Part shown: piece by piece, positions 11,719 to 23,106 of the stretch
How positions within the stretch are numbered: the first letter of the stretch is position 1
Layout of the letters: each line of letters begins with the position of its first letter
Source of the DNA: Hortaea werneckii
Taxonomy: Eukaryota; Ascomycota; Dothideomycetes; Mycosphaerellales; Teratosphaeriaceae
Length of the DNA stretch: 64,000 nt
Direction of reading: 5' to 3'
Assembly (NCBI GenBank): GCA_037044905.1
Contig: JBAOKB010000144.1
Span: 1,612,001-1,676,000, forward strand
Position numbers and translations under genes: made by a program
Notes under the pieces: generated by a model
The model's input: the letters and a program-made list of their open reading frames with translations, nothing else
What the model was told of the DNA's origin: nothing
Databases searched by the model: none

Positions 11719-12602
11719 CTAGACGTCCGGCGGGTAGGTCGGGTTCAGGACGTGGGCGCCGCTGGGCATGGAGTTGAGGTAGGAGAGGTAGCAGTTCCAG
11801 CCTAGAGGGGTTCACGACTAAGTTAGTAAAGCAGTTCGTTTGCCTTGTCCGGAATGCATGACTTTAGATGGTGTGTGTGTGTATGTGTGTGCTTGTTGGA
11901 GGTGCAATCCCATTACTGTATTTCCTTCCTTCATTTTTCTTTCTTTGCTCTTTCTTCTTCGTCCTATATCAAGCCTCACCCCTCGACACTCTCTCCCTCT
12001 CTTCACACGACATGACTTACCGAGCGAGACCATATTCACGACCAACACACGGTGCTCGAGCGGGACGAACTTGAAGTTGGTCGCCTGCACAGCGGGCCAG
12101 ACCAGCCAGTTCTTGCTCAGAGCATTAAAGTAAGTACTCCGCAGCTTCTCCCGGGGATCCTCGCCGGCCATGACAGCCATACTGGTCAGGAAGACGGTCA
12201 GGTTACAGCTGGCGAAGATGACCTGGTCGGCGGCGACACGGGCGAGGATCTCGAGGTTGGGCCGGCCGGGGAGTTGGATCTTGCGCTGGAGGAAGCCGAA
12301 CCATTTGGTGGCGGCGGGCCCGAAGATGCAGCCGCCGTAGACGGCCATGCGGGTGGTGCGGCCGAGCTCGTGGTTGGCGAGCCCCTTCTTCTCGACGCCC
12401 TGCTGGGCCATGGTGTCGCCGGTGGCGAAGAGGACGGCGGTGGTGATGGACTGGGTGAGCATGGGGCGCCGCTGCAGGGCGGATTGGTAGCTGTAGATGG
12501 GGACATGGCGGTCAGTGGCGGATGATGGATGATGGATAGCGGGGTTGGGTTGGATGGAAGGATGAGCGGGCCGGAGACGTACGCGCGGAACATGGTGGCC
12601 AT
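11719..12602 (-). CDS. SYM1: Sym1/Mpv17/PMP22-family mitochondrial inner membrane protein
   Basis: Three exons in phase: 12602-12583, intron 12582-12491 (GTACGT to CTACAG), 12490-12021, intron 12020-11802 (GTAAGT to CTCTAG), 11801-11719. Product 190 residues, normal for the family. After the N-terminal MATMFRAYQSALQRRP come the family landmarks: GDTMAQQ, then RMAVYGGCIFGPAATKWF, DQVIFASCNLTVFL, and the diagnostic C-terminal block with NWLVWPAVQATNF, VPLEHRVLVVN and the Trp-containing end. Known members are four-helix membrane proteins of the mitochondrial inner membrane, linked in yeast to ethanol metabolism and heat stress. The gene is divergent from nicotinate phosphoribosyltransferase. Confidence 0.93.
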
Positions 12603-13474
12603 GATGGACGGTGGGACTGGATATGGGCGGTCGAGTGAAGGTAAGGTAGTATGGAAGAGCAGGGGCAGGCGAGGCAAAGGGATGCGCGGTTGCTGGCAGG
12701 AGGGAGGGCGTCGCGATTGACGCGTGTGAAGAGCGCTTCAATTCCTGTGTCAATGGCGAGTTGGCGAATGTATTGGTCTATGTGTGTATGTGTGTATGGA
12801 TGGATACCGGGTCAATTGTCCACAGCGACAACCTCGTTGCGCAGGTTGTGCAGGTGGAAGAGCTCCAACTTTCTGATGGCTACGCTAGGTACCTACTACC
12901 TAGGGTACTCTCTTAATCGGCCTGGCTGGCTGGCTGGCTGGCTGACGGATAAATACACAGTACAACTACTAGTATGCAGTAGCGCAGTAGTGCAGTAGCG
13001 CAGCTGCAAGATGATGCCATCAACTGCCATCAACTGCACGCGGATCTACCCGTCCTGCCCCGCGACGAGGGAAGATGTTCGGATGCAGGGATGTCGTCTT
13101 CGTCTGGGAATTACCTTTGAAGTACTTCCAGACGCATTGCATTGCACCAAATGGGTCGAGGAGCAGACATCTTCCAGTACATGTCCATGTCCCTACACAC
13201 AACATCCCAACTGTAGGACGTAACGTCCGCGAGGTATCCAATCATACTACAGAAAACATTCATCACATGACACCCGGCGTTTGCTACACGTCTTCATCTT
13301 GACTCACATGGGCGAGCTGGATACCTAGGTATAGAATAGGTTCAGTCCTGTGTGTCAACGTCACGCCTCCGGTCAACAACGGCATCCTCTTGTCTCCTAG
13401 ACTCACCACTCCAACGACCAAAAACAAATTGTCCAACACATCATCCTCGTCTTTCAGGACAACCCCACGAAATC
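12603..13474. promoter_or_regulatory. Divergent promoter region with microsatellites and a palindrome
   Basis: Separates SYM1 (-) from the nicotinate phosphoribosyltransferase gene (+). It holds a TGGC repeat (about 12920-12942), a GCAGTAGC-type repeat (about 12967-13003), the near-palindromic segment 12884-12905 and the exact palindrome TACCTAGGTA at 13322-13331. No TATA box was identified with confidence. Confidence 0.5.
13322..13331. promoter_or_regulatory. Palindrome TACCTAGGTA
   Basis: Exact 10-base palindrome about 145 bases upstream of the nicotinate phosphoribosyltransferase ATG. The same decamer occurs at 43316-43325 in another divergent promoter. No known binding factor is assigned. 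Confidence 0.4.
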
Positions 13475-14860
13475 ATGGCCACCACCAATGGCCAGCCCCA
13501 CCCCGCTGGCATCTTCTCCCTCCTCGATACCGACCTCTACAAGTTGACCATGCAAAATGCCGTGCTCAAATACTTCCCCACCGTCCCCGTCGCCTACAAA
13601 TTCACCAACCGCACTCCACAATTCCAGCTCACCCGCGCCGCCTTCAACTGGCTCCACGCCCAAATCGCTGCCCTAGGCAATCTGCGCGTGTCTGATGAGG
13701 AGATCCAGTGGCTGGAGAAATCATGTCGATACCTGGATGAGGGATACCTGCAGTACCTCAGGGACTTCCGCTTGCGACCCGAGGAGCAAGTGGTTTGTGA
13801 ATTCAACGCGGCGGGCGAAGAGCGAGGCGACGAGGTCAAGGGCGAGCTGCACCTGAGCATTCAAGGCCTATGGGTCGACACTATCTTATATGAGATTCCC
13901 CTCTTGGCCTTGATCAGCGAGGCCTACTTCAAATTCGTCGATACCGATTGGACACACGAGGGCCAGAGGGAGAGCGCGAAAGAGAAAGGACTCCAACTAC
14001 TCGAAGCCGGCTGTGTCTTCTCCGAGTTCGGCAGCCGGCGACGAAGGGACTACACGACGCACTGCATGGTGATGGAAGGCCTGATCGCCGCGCAACAAGA
14101 CGCCTCCACCCACCACCCGACCTGGACCGGCAAGCTCGGCGGTACCAGCAACGTGCACATGGCGATGAAGTACTCCCTCGCCCCCATCGGCACCGTCGCG
14201 CACGAGTGGTTCATGGCCATAGCCGCCATCCACGACGACTACTCGTCAGCCAACGAACGCGCCTTACAATACTGGACCGGCACCTTCGGCCGCGGCGTGC
14301 TCTCCATCGCCCTAACCGACACCTTCGGCACGCCCGCCTTCCTGCGCTCCTTCGCCCGTCCCGCGCCCAAATCCGGCACTACGGACCCCAACACCACCTC
14401 CCCGGACCCGGACCACCCGACCTACGCGGACATCTTCACGGGCGTCCGCCAGGACTCCGGCGACCCCATACGCTTCATCGACACCATAGCGGCCTTCTAC
14501 CGACACCAGAACATCGCGCAGAAGAAAACCATCGTCTTCTCCGACTCCCTGAACCTGACCCGGTGCATCGAGTACAAACTCGCGACGGAAGCCGCGGGAC
14601 TCGTGCCCAATTTCGGGATCGGGACGTTTTTCACTAACGATTTCCACCGCGCCAGTAGTCGTCGAGCCCAGGGAGAGAAGAGCCCGCCGTTGAATATCGT
14701 GATTAAATTGTCGGAAGCGGCGGGCCGGCAGGCGGTCAAGTTGAGTGATGATGTGGGCAAGAATACGGGGCAGGATGAGCTGGTACGCCGGATTAAGGCC
14801 GAGGTCGGGTATGAGGATCGGAGGTGGCGGGGTGGGGATGAGGCGCATAGGTGGGATTGA
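13475..14860 (+). CDS. NPT1: Nicotinate phosphoribosyltransferase
   Basis: Single exon of 461 residues; 13475 is the first in-frame ATG (AATCATGGCC). It converts nicotinate and PRPP to nicotinate mononucleotide, the first step of the Preiss-Handler NAD salvage route. Landmarks in order: LLDTDLYKLTMQNA near the N-terminus, FSEFGSRRR, GGTSNVHMAMKY, GTVAHEWFM (the family His, phosphorylated in characterised enzymes), FTGVRQDSGDP, IVFSDSLN and GIGTFFTND, and the C-terminal IVIKLSEA block. Yeast Npt1 is about 430 residues, so the length is normal. A short insert, rich in Pro, Asp and Thr, lies before the RQDSGDP motif. Shares a divergent promoter with SYM1. Confidence 0.95.
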   Translation: MATTNGQPHPAGIFSLLDTDLYKLTMQNAVLKYFPTVPVAYKFTNRTPQFQLTRAAFNWLHAQIAALGNLRVSDEEIQWLEKSCRYLDEGYLQYLRDFRLRPEEQVVCEFNAAGEERGDEVKGELHLSIQGLWVDTILYEIPLLALISEAYFKFVDTDWTHEGQRESAKEKGLQLLEAGCVFSEFGSRRRRDYTTHCMVMEGLIAAQQDASTHHPTWTGKLGGTSNVHMAMKYSLAPIGTVAHEWFMAIAAIHDDYSSANERALQYWTGTFGRGVLSIALTDTFGTPAFLRSFARPAPKSGTTDPNTTSPDPDHPTYADIFTGVRQDSGDPIRFIDTIAAFYRHQNIAQKKTIVFSDSLNLTRCIEYKLATEAAGLVPNFGIGTFFTNDFHRASSRRAQGEKSPPLNIVIKLSEAAGRQAVKLSDDVGKNTGQDELVRRIKAEVGYEDRRWRGGDEAHRWD

Positions 14861-15170
14861 AAGTTGGGAAGGGGGGAAAGGGGTTCAGGCGGTTGGGAGG
14901 TGGCGGGGGGGGGGGAGCGGGCCGGTTCGGTAGGAAAAGGGTTCAAGCGGTTAAGGGGTGGAGGCAGGAGGGGAGAGGGTGAACGGGAAAAAAAAAAAAA
15001 AAAAGAAATTGGAACCAGCGATCGCTATGCCATGATTCAAGAAGGGAAGGGAAGATGTAGGGAGGAATTTTTTTTTTAAAAAAAAAAGAAAGGAAAGGGT
15101 CCAGAGTTGGTTTTTTTAACATAGACGTGATACCCCGATGAGACGCGAGAGAGGAGCTGAAAGGAGAAGG

Positions 15171-15172
<2 letters not shown>

Positions 15173-15206
<34 letters not shown>
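15173..15206. repeat. G homopolymer, 34 bases
   Basis: Uninterrupted run on the sense strand, about 310 bases past the nicotinate phosphoribosyltransferase stop. Confidence 0.95.
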
Positions 15207-15208
<2 letters not shown>

Positions 15209-15505
15209 AAAAAAAATAGCGAGAGAGATATCGAGAGAGAGTGTGTGTGTGTGCAGGAGAGAGCGCGAGTAGAAGGCGATGGAATGTATGAGAGCCCTTA
15301 GATAGATAGGAAAAGGGGCATGCTACGTCCTGTTGAACTTTTCGGGAACTTATCTGTCATAGCGCACTTTTTTGGGTTTGATTTGATTTAATCCGGGGTT
15401 TTGGTGGGTGGGAGTTCCTTTCTCTTTCTCTTTCTTTCTTTCTTTTGTTTTTTTTTCCCCCTCTTTTCTTCCTTTTCAACAAGATGGTGTTAACAGTGGG
15501 CTTGT

Positions 15506-15544
<39 letters not shown>
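15506..15544. repeat. G homopolymer, 39 bases
   Basis: Longest homopolymer in the window, on the sense strand about 645 bases past the same stop codon. Confidence 0.95.
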
Positions 15545-15546
<2 letters not shown>

Positions 15547-15897
15547 TGGGGAACTCGAGTCTAAGGCGAGAAAGAGAGAGATGTTGGAGCCTTCACTTGA
15601 GAGAGCCAAATGTATGCCACGAGCATAAGAGACAAGGTCGCTTTGTTTAGAGGGAGTAGAGGAAACGAAATCGGGGCTTTTTTTTTTTTTTTTTTTTTTG
15701 GTTTCAGGAGACTATACTTCTAGCTGCGTGCAATTCATGTCTGACGTGTCTATCAACGATGCGAAATCTTCGTTTGCTTCCTCTTTTTTTTTTTTTTTTC
15801 TTCTTTTTTTTTCTTTCATGCGCCTTCATCTAGATGACAAATTGCATCACCTACCACTACTCTAAACCCCTCATGACCAAATTAGACCATTTCCAAA

Positions 15898-17097
15898 TCA
15901 AGCACCGCTCAGATTCCTGTACCGGTTCCTCGGCGCCCCTCTCACGCCAACCTCGATCCTATACAAACTCCCCTGACACTTAGTCGACCAGGCATAGTGC
16001 TCCGGCTCCTCCTCCGCGGCGCTCGTAACGAACAGTTCCGTGCCGACGAACGCAGGACAGGTGACGCAGCGGGTGGGGAACTCGATCTGCGCGATCATCT
16101 CGCCCTCGGGGTTCACTCGCACCACTTTGCCCGTGCCGAACAGCGCGATCCAGAAACAGCCTTCCTCGTCCTGCGCGTGGCCGTCCGGGAATCCGCCTTC
16201 GTAGGGGCATTGGAAGAAGGTCGTGCCTTGCTCCCAGCCGATCGTCCCCGTGGACAGGTCGTAAGGGTACTTCGTGATTTTCTGGGTCGGGGAGTTGGTG
16301 AAGTAGATGGATTGGTTGTCTGGCGTCCAGGAGATGCCGTTCGGGATCGTGATCTGCTCTTTCACGCGGTGTAGGGAGCCGTCTGGGTCGAGGCGGAAGA
16401 GGAGACCTGGACGAGAGAGAGGGGGGTTTGGGTAAGCCTTTCATTCGAATGTATTGAAATTGGAGTGCGTTCGAAGGGAGGGTTGAAGGTCGCAGGGCGA
16501 GATGGGGGAAGGGGTAGGGGGGAAAGAAAGAAGATAGGGAGTACGAACCTTCATCGGTAAACGTCTCAGTCACGACCGGGTCGTTCATGGCGCCTACGAA
16601 GAACCGCCCCGCCGCGTCCACAGCGCCGTCGTTGCTCCTCATGCGGATCTCGCGCGTCTCGCCTTTCCCCGGCTTGCCACCGCCGTCCGGCTTCCGCTCC
16701 TCCTCATTCCAGAACTTCCGGATCCAGCGCGACTCGCCCGTCTCGCGGTTCATGATCCCATAGCCATACTTACCCCCAAAGACGAATTCCTTCTCTGTAC
16801 CTTCGATATCGGCCGTGGTGCCGATGTTATAATCGAGATCCCAGGTTTGGAGGGAGGAAGGGCCTTCTTTCGGGTTGAGGAAGTAGAGTTTCTTCTTCAC
16901 TATGTCGACGAACCGGAGACTGTCGCTGCCTTTCTCCCAGAAGGGCGCTTCTAAGCTGTTGTGAGAGGTTGGGAGCCTCCGTGTCAGCGATTGTTGAATG
17001 GCTCCTGTCAATCTTCGCGAAAGAGGCGCAGGACTTACAGTCCGCCTTGCAGGTTCAGGTACGGCTCAGCGATGGTATATCTCTTGACTTCGGGCAT
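15898..17097 (-). CDS. SMP-30/gluconolactonase/LRE-like protein
   Basis: Three exons in phase: 17097-17039, intron 17038-16956 (GTAAGT to CAACAG), 16955-16549, intron 16548-16407 (GTTCGT to GTCCAG), 16406-15898; 324 residues. The four metal-ligand positions known from regucalcin are recognisable: Glu22 in LLEAPFWE, Asn in RSNDGAVD (about residue 128), Asn in IPNGISWTPD, and Asp in GGFPDGHAQDEEG, the last conserved as a general base. RSNDGAVDAAGRFFVGAM is a strong family block. Such six-bladed beta-propellers hydrolyse lactones such as gluconolactone; the substrate here is unknown. There is no signal peptide, so it is probably cytosolic. Confidence 0.92.
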
Positions 17098-20000
17098 TTT
17101 CGATGGAATTTCTATCACGCTTGTTTGGAATTGGATGAGAGTAGATTTTGATTCTAAATCATGCGATTGTTCACCAGGTGAAGTTGTTGTCGTTGTTACC
17201 GCCCACCACTAGAAGCAATGTTGTCACCTTTCCTCATCCGGAACGTCGAGATGACTTCACTTTTCTGTGGTTCTGGGGACAAAGCCCCGGATGATGTCTG
17301 CTGTCCCCGACCGACCCTCCAAGCTGGCAATTTTGCCGGTGCACGTGGAAAAGCGGGTCCCGATTCGGGAGGGAGCAGGAGAGACCCCACCCCCTCGTGA
17401 CTACTACTCCTCAGATCCCATCACTTCATTCCAACCGCCCCAACTGCCTACCTGCAAGGCCGGGACCAAACTTTCGAGCGACGGATGTCTCACTGCATTT
17501 CCTTCGCGACCGAACATCCATCCCTCCAGCCAGCTTTGCAACGGACTTGTCGTCGTCACACAACAGCTTGCAAAACGCCAATAGGAGACAGGATTTGAAA
17601 GCGAATTCATCTACTTGCGACGCGTATACTAAGAAATCACGGGAATAAAAGAAGAAGCATAAACGAAAAGATAGGTGGAAGTCTCGGAAATGATCGGTAA
17701 TCCCCTGCGCGAACACTTACGTTCTTTCTTTTTTTTCTTTGCGCGACAGCGATTCGGGATTGAGCGCAGGGTCACGACGAGGATATGACACGCGGACTAC
17801 TCGTGAAAGGGAATGTCTCGAAACCTGCAAGCCGTAGGTGGCGTTCGGCTTTCTTCCCCCCAAGGCATATCGCGGAGCATTTCCCAGGTTTGTTGAAACG
17901 GTCTTTAAGATTTGCGGTATTATATCGCCTGCCCTCTCCCAAGCGAAAGTGGATGAATGATTCAAATGCAAACAGGCTTATTGGACGTCGGAGGAATGGC
18001 CTTAAAAAGAAGAATCAAAGAAAAAAGTAATAAATAAAGAGGGAAAAAAAAAAAAAGAATTGGAGAGAGCGGGCCAGGCGTTGAGACGTTAACGGTGATT
18101 TCTGCAATATGCTGCCCTTAATCCTGCGACAGTATGCCGACGGGATTGCCAGGATAGAAAAACAAGCGACCCAACGGCCAAGCTCGGCTATTGCATCCAA
18201 TCAGATCTGGTACCATACAATGCGCAGCTAGGTAGCCCATCACCGTGGCACAGGGGGCGCGTTGCACACACACGATCGGGAAGAACGTTTTGATCGGTAG
18301 CAAGGCTGCTACAGTACTCTCACCCTCTTCCTCTCTCTCTCTTTTTGCCTTCCAAAAAAAGCCCTCTCCACTGTCCTTTGGACGACGATTGTTTCATGCG
18401 TCCGAGACTTTTCGTCGCGTGGACCAGCCATGCAGGAGTAAGTATGCACGACAAGGTGCATAGCCGACGGGGGACGGACGGGGGTGGCTAACGGAAAATG
18501 AGAGAGGGGAGGAAGCCGTCTTCATGCACGTCACGCTCGTTACGGGTGAGACAGACCCTTTTCTCCTCTACAGTAATGATCCATGTCTCCCCCGACCACC
18601 TCCCCCCTGTGATACTATTCGCAGCTGGACCAATGAGGGAATTCTCTAGATTTGCCAGAACGTCTATAAGTGCACACATTGACACGCTTACCTTTTCTTG
18701 TAATATCTGAAGCAGTTAAAAAAAAAAAAAAAAAAAAAGAAAGCAAAATCACGATACCGCTTGAAAGTCATAGGCAAAGAAACCAGGCTTTGTGTCGCAT
18801 AGTGTGCAACAACCGCAAGTTTCACAATAATGACGCCCATGCCTTGGAACGAGACGATGCGGGCACGGCAGAGGGCCATGCGCGCCTGTTCGGCTGCCTG
18901 CAGTGGGCTGGGCTGAGCGCGCGGCCCAAGATAGTGGCGCGAACCTCCACGTGGTGATGGGATGTAGTTGTGTTCAGGCTGAAGAGTCGTGTTAGCGGAA
19001 GGAAGGCTCGGTCCCGAAAAAGTCCTGCCTCGCTTGGGGTCCGGTTCGCGATTTTATTACTTTTTTTGATGGTGAAATCCCGGTCTTCGTCGGCTATATT
19101 TCCCTTATGGTCGTTTTGGATTATTTCCGTGAGATCTTTTACTTGCTTGTTCCTTTTTCTTTTGCCTCGCGGCATATCGATCAGCTCCACTTTCGCGCAA
19201 GTGTGCGTCCGTCCATGTGGGTGACCTTATACTAGTGTACCCGGTATCCTGATTGTGGCGGCTCGCCATGTCCTGCATTCGCGAGATAAGAATCACGTAA
19301 GCCTGGCCATGTCAAAGGATCGATGGGCTGGTTGAGATGCGTTGCTGAGTGTTGTCCGATGTGAATCCTCGATAAGATGAGCTTCGTGCATCCCCTTCGC
19401 TACTGTTGGATCACCTCGCTTATTGGGGAACGGCTGGCTTTTTGCATGTGTATGGGTATCGTACGAATCAAGGACTGAGCTGTTTCATTGGCGATACGTA
19501 ACCGGGTCAGAGATTGACTACGCATCGGTCTTGCCTCTTTGTGGTTAGAGTGTGCTTCTTGACATGTCGCCGCGAGCGTCCTATAGCTTGTCACGCCCTC
19601 GCTTGCGAAGTACCGGCTACTAGGCGAACAGCAAGCATGCATGTCGCACGCCATGCGAATACAGAAGGGAAGAGCCCGCATTGTGATCAGCCTGTATCGG
19701 CAAGGATTGGTATTCTAGTACGGATACGTGTGCTGCTGGGCGTCTGCAATATTGCATGTAGGTAATATGCCTGGGGGGTTACGGCAGGCGTTGAACTTAT
19801 GCAAGTCAGCCCGGAACGATGGCGCTACTGTATCGATACGGTGAGGCTATCACGACATTGGAGCCACGCTCGCCGAGGCACGTGGCCGTCCGGGATTGAG
19901 GATCTCCCTCGCTTCTCATTGGCCGGGGTCCGTTGCTGTTGCGCTGCGCTAGAGCGGGAACCTTGCCGTCACAGGCAACACCAGCGGTAGCATTAATTAC

Positions 20001-23000
20001 TGTGGGAGCTGCCATCACATCTCGCTGCCAGAAAAACAAGTCATGCTCGGGCAAGGCGGCATGCCATGTCAGTGCATCCTGCGCTTCTTGCCGTCCGAGG
20101 GCGTCGTCGCGTCATGGACGTTGACCGGGGAGAAGACGCCATCTACCGCCGGACGTCATTAAAGCCCCTGACTTGCAATTGCAGGGAGAACGCTGTGTAG
20201 AATGCGCTAGAGCGGATACGTTAGAGCGAATAATCATACCTCGTCGACCGGCGCAGATGGACGGCCGCTTTACAGCGGGTGGGAAGTTTGGGACGGACGA
20301 ACGCCAAAGCCAGAGTGAAAGTGCACTGGTACGGCAACAACCATGGTACTGTACGGTATTCCTTTTCATGGGAACGATGTCGCGCATTATCGCGCTCACC
20401 GTACCACAGACGACTGCGGCGCTAGTCAGGGATCAAACAGGTGTAGAGTTTAGATCGCACGTGTCTGATATTGAGACGTCCAGGCGGCATGCGCGCCGCA
20501 AAGCTAAAGCCACTGATTCAATTCTCATGGATGGTCTGTGATCCCTTCTGGGTGCAGGAGAGCCAGGCTTAGCCGGCCGAACCAGCTTCCAGAAAACGCT
20601 ACGTGCTGAAGCGAGATCTGTTGGTGATGCCGGCCGGCGTGTCGGGCCTTTGTTTGGATTGATTGGCGTAAGACACCTGGCCATGGCTCGAAATGGGTGC
20701 GCACCAAAGTCTGATAGGACGCACCTCTCTAGGGGGTACGGGAGGAACAGGAAGTGGAGATGTGAGTGCGCCGGTGGCCTGATGCGGGCGCAAATGCAAC
20801 CTTTTCGGCTAGAAAATGCCCCCTGACAGCCAATCAGAAATTCGAGCCATCTCATGGTGCTGTGCGATGAGCTGGCGTCTGCAATCTACTTTCGACCCAA
20901 AACGGGAGCTTGAGGACGCCGCACATGACCTTTGTGATATGCTGGCGTGGACTAGGGTTGCGCATAAGCGACAGGGACATGCGCCAATGATCGCAGGACA
21001 GCTAGACCTTATGGTGACGGCCTTCTGCTCCGGCCGAGCAGCTCCTCGCCAACAGAAGGGGGATGAGGAAACAAGGACTCGACCCTGCTGCTCTCGCGAT
21101 CGATCGGATAACCACGCTCGCCATGCCCGCTGGCTGGGAATTGTTTCACGCGGGCCTGGTCCGTGACACTGACATTCGTGTCCGTGTTGCTGGTATGATC
21201 TGCTAGCATCGGCGAGGTGGTGAAATGACCCAATATCAGAGCAACCGAGGGGGCGAAGCTCAATGCTAGCGCCCCGCGCTTGAAGCGTGATGTTGCAAAT
21301 TGCAAGACATCCAACGCCTTCAATGCGGTTGGTGCCCAACGCCGTGTGCGCATGATTTTGCTGGCACCCGAGGCGACAGCAGTAGCAGCAGCAGTAGCAG
21401 CATCATCCTCACAGAGGCGTCGCTTGTCGCGCATCATCTGGTTGGTCTCGTGCAGTCGACAAGCCCTCCCGTCTCATGTGCATTTCAACACGTTGCGCAA
21501 GTGGAATCGAAACAGGTGAGTTCGGCTGCTGCTGCTGCCTCGGGTACGCGCCGCTGAGCGGACCACACCCCTCCCTGTTCATGATCTACAGGGCTAGAGC
21601 GGTTCGGCATTCTGTGCACAGCACAGTGTATGGTACGGTACCAACGTACGGAGGGAGAACGCGATGTCGAGCATGGGTTGACGGGGGAATACTTCATATG
21701 CGCTGTTTCACGATCCAACTGTTTAGATGTGGCGCCAAAGTCTACCGCGTGAGCACTGATCGTTTCTGGTGACAAGCACTACAGGCTACCACTCTGCACC
21801 AGCCTATAGCCTCGCGCGAATGTCGATCCAAACCTTCCAGGTTAGATCGCAGGATCCGGCACCGGTGCAAGCCCCATTGTTTGGCTTGACCGGTGTTCGG
21901 CGGGTAGGCCAGCGTAATCACGGGCAGCACCAGCGAACCTTGGTTGTCTGCCACCGCTACCTCCACCACCGCGACCACTACGGCTACGCTACCAGGGAGG
22001 TACCGCAAGCGCAAACCAACCCTAGCGGCATTGACAACGTTCCTAAAAAGGCTGTTCTCGCGCCACCAGCGTACCTGAGCCAGGGCCATGGATACGATGA
22101 TGCCGCGGCGAGTCGCACGCGACGTGTTGCGCCTGCGCCAGAGGCTGCCATACCGCAGCGTGATTAATCTGCTCTGCCGGGTGCGGACCCCTGAGTGCCG
22201 GCCAGCACATACCACTCGCACATGCAGCGCGCTCAGGGAAGCCAGTTCATCTGAGGAGCACACGCTAGCGTCGCAGCAAGTCAGACAAGGTGCAGAGCGC
22301 ACGTCGAAGCTCGAGCAAGTCTTGCCTCCCGCCATTCCGCGGGCCCCCGCTGCAAAGTCACTTCTCGATGCCATGCAACTGCACTGCACTTGACGGCGCG
22401 GCCTTTGATGACCCTTGTTCATGTCCTGAGTCGGTCTGGGTAGCCGGCGCGCGATGATGCAGGACAGCACCGGTCGGCACACTAACAACCCGCCTGGCGT
22501 CTATCATGTCTCGCTGCTGGACGACGAGGGTCTGCCCATGATTGTGCTGTCATCACACCGCTCTAGATTATATCACGGGCTCATGCCCCGTCCACGGCAA
22601 GGACCTGGGCCTTTGCCGCCTCTTGCCGTACTTTCTTGTCCTTTAGACTAATAAGCTTACCGCCATTGTCCCAATCCGTATCGGCAACGGGATCCCTTAC
22701 CGTATCAGGGACTGGGTCGGCACTTGTCCGTCGCTAAAACCACTGACCTCTCCATTGTATGCCGGCGTCGCTCATGTCAGGACGATTCCTGTGCAACTAT
22801 CCAATATCAACTGATTGAGACAACGCCGACTTTGACTTCACCAGCCTTAAACGACAGTTTCTGCAACCTGGGACGCTACGCCGTCCCACACGTATAGCCA
22901 AGGTGGCTGCCACTCAGGTGCATCGCTTATACAGCCATTACCATCATCCTTTCTCTCACGACAGTGTACCAGAACCTGCAGGCAGTCATCACGCTTATAC

Positions 23001-23106
23001 CCGACCTTTGAGCGCTCGTGGCCCCCTTCAAGACATTTTTCGAAAGTCAGAACAGCCACATCCATGGTCCATCCAGAACTCGGAAGGGCCGCCAGGGAAG
23101 GAACCG
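17098..23106. other. Six-kilobase region without a supported gene
   Basis: No frame here has a recognisable domain. The longest is a 248-residue frame on the minus strand (21742-22488) with Arg/Val-rich composition and no ATG-led conserved block. A weak candidate is 18822-19175 minus, whose first 60 residues are charged (PRGKRKRNKQVKDLTEIIQ), but nothing supports it. The nonamer GCTAGAGCG recurs at 19947, 20204 and 21593. An open frame in phase with the bZIP gene extends back to about 22903 without an ATG. Confidence 0.45.
21594..22566. repeat. Possible inverted-repeat element (10-bp arms)
   Basis: CTAGAGCGGT at 21594-21603 and its exact reverse complement ACCGCTCTAG at 22557-22566, about 970 bases end to end. 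Similarity between the arms ends after ten bases and no target-site duplication is evident. It may be a decayed non-autonomous transposon or chance. Confidence 0.2.

Larger units (their letters stand above)
14861..15897. other. Convergent intergenic region rich in homopolymers
   Basis: Lies between the 3' ends of nicotinate phosphoribosyltransferase (+) and the SMP-30-like gene (-). It carries A-runs near 14990-15004 and 15078-15087, two long G-runs, GA and GT microsatellites around 15220-15255, and T-runs near 15679-15699 and 15785-15799. No gene is supported. Confidence 0.7.

Noticed and set aside
11101..11815. Frames with poly-Pro and poly-Gly tracts around the C-runs
   Set aside because: They are translations of long homopolymers and microsatellites, not genes.
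21742..22488. 248-residue minus-strand frame in the gene desert
   Set aside because: No domain, Arg/Val-rich composition typical of GC-rich noise, and competing frames on the other strand.
17098..23106. Repeat-induced point mutation making an AT-rich relic
   Set aside because: The stretch is not visibly AT-rich and lacks a dense TA-biased pattern; a composition calculation would be decisive.
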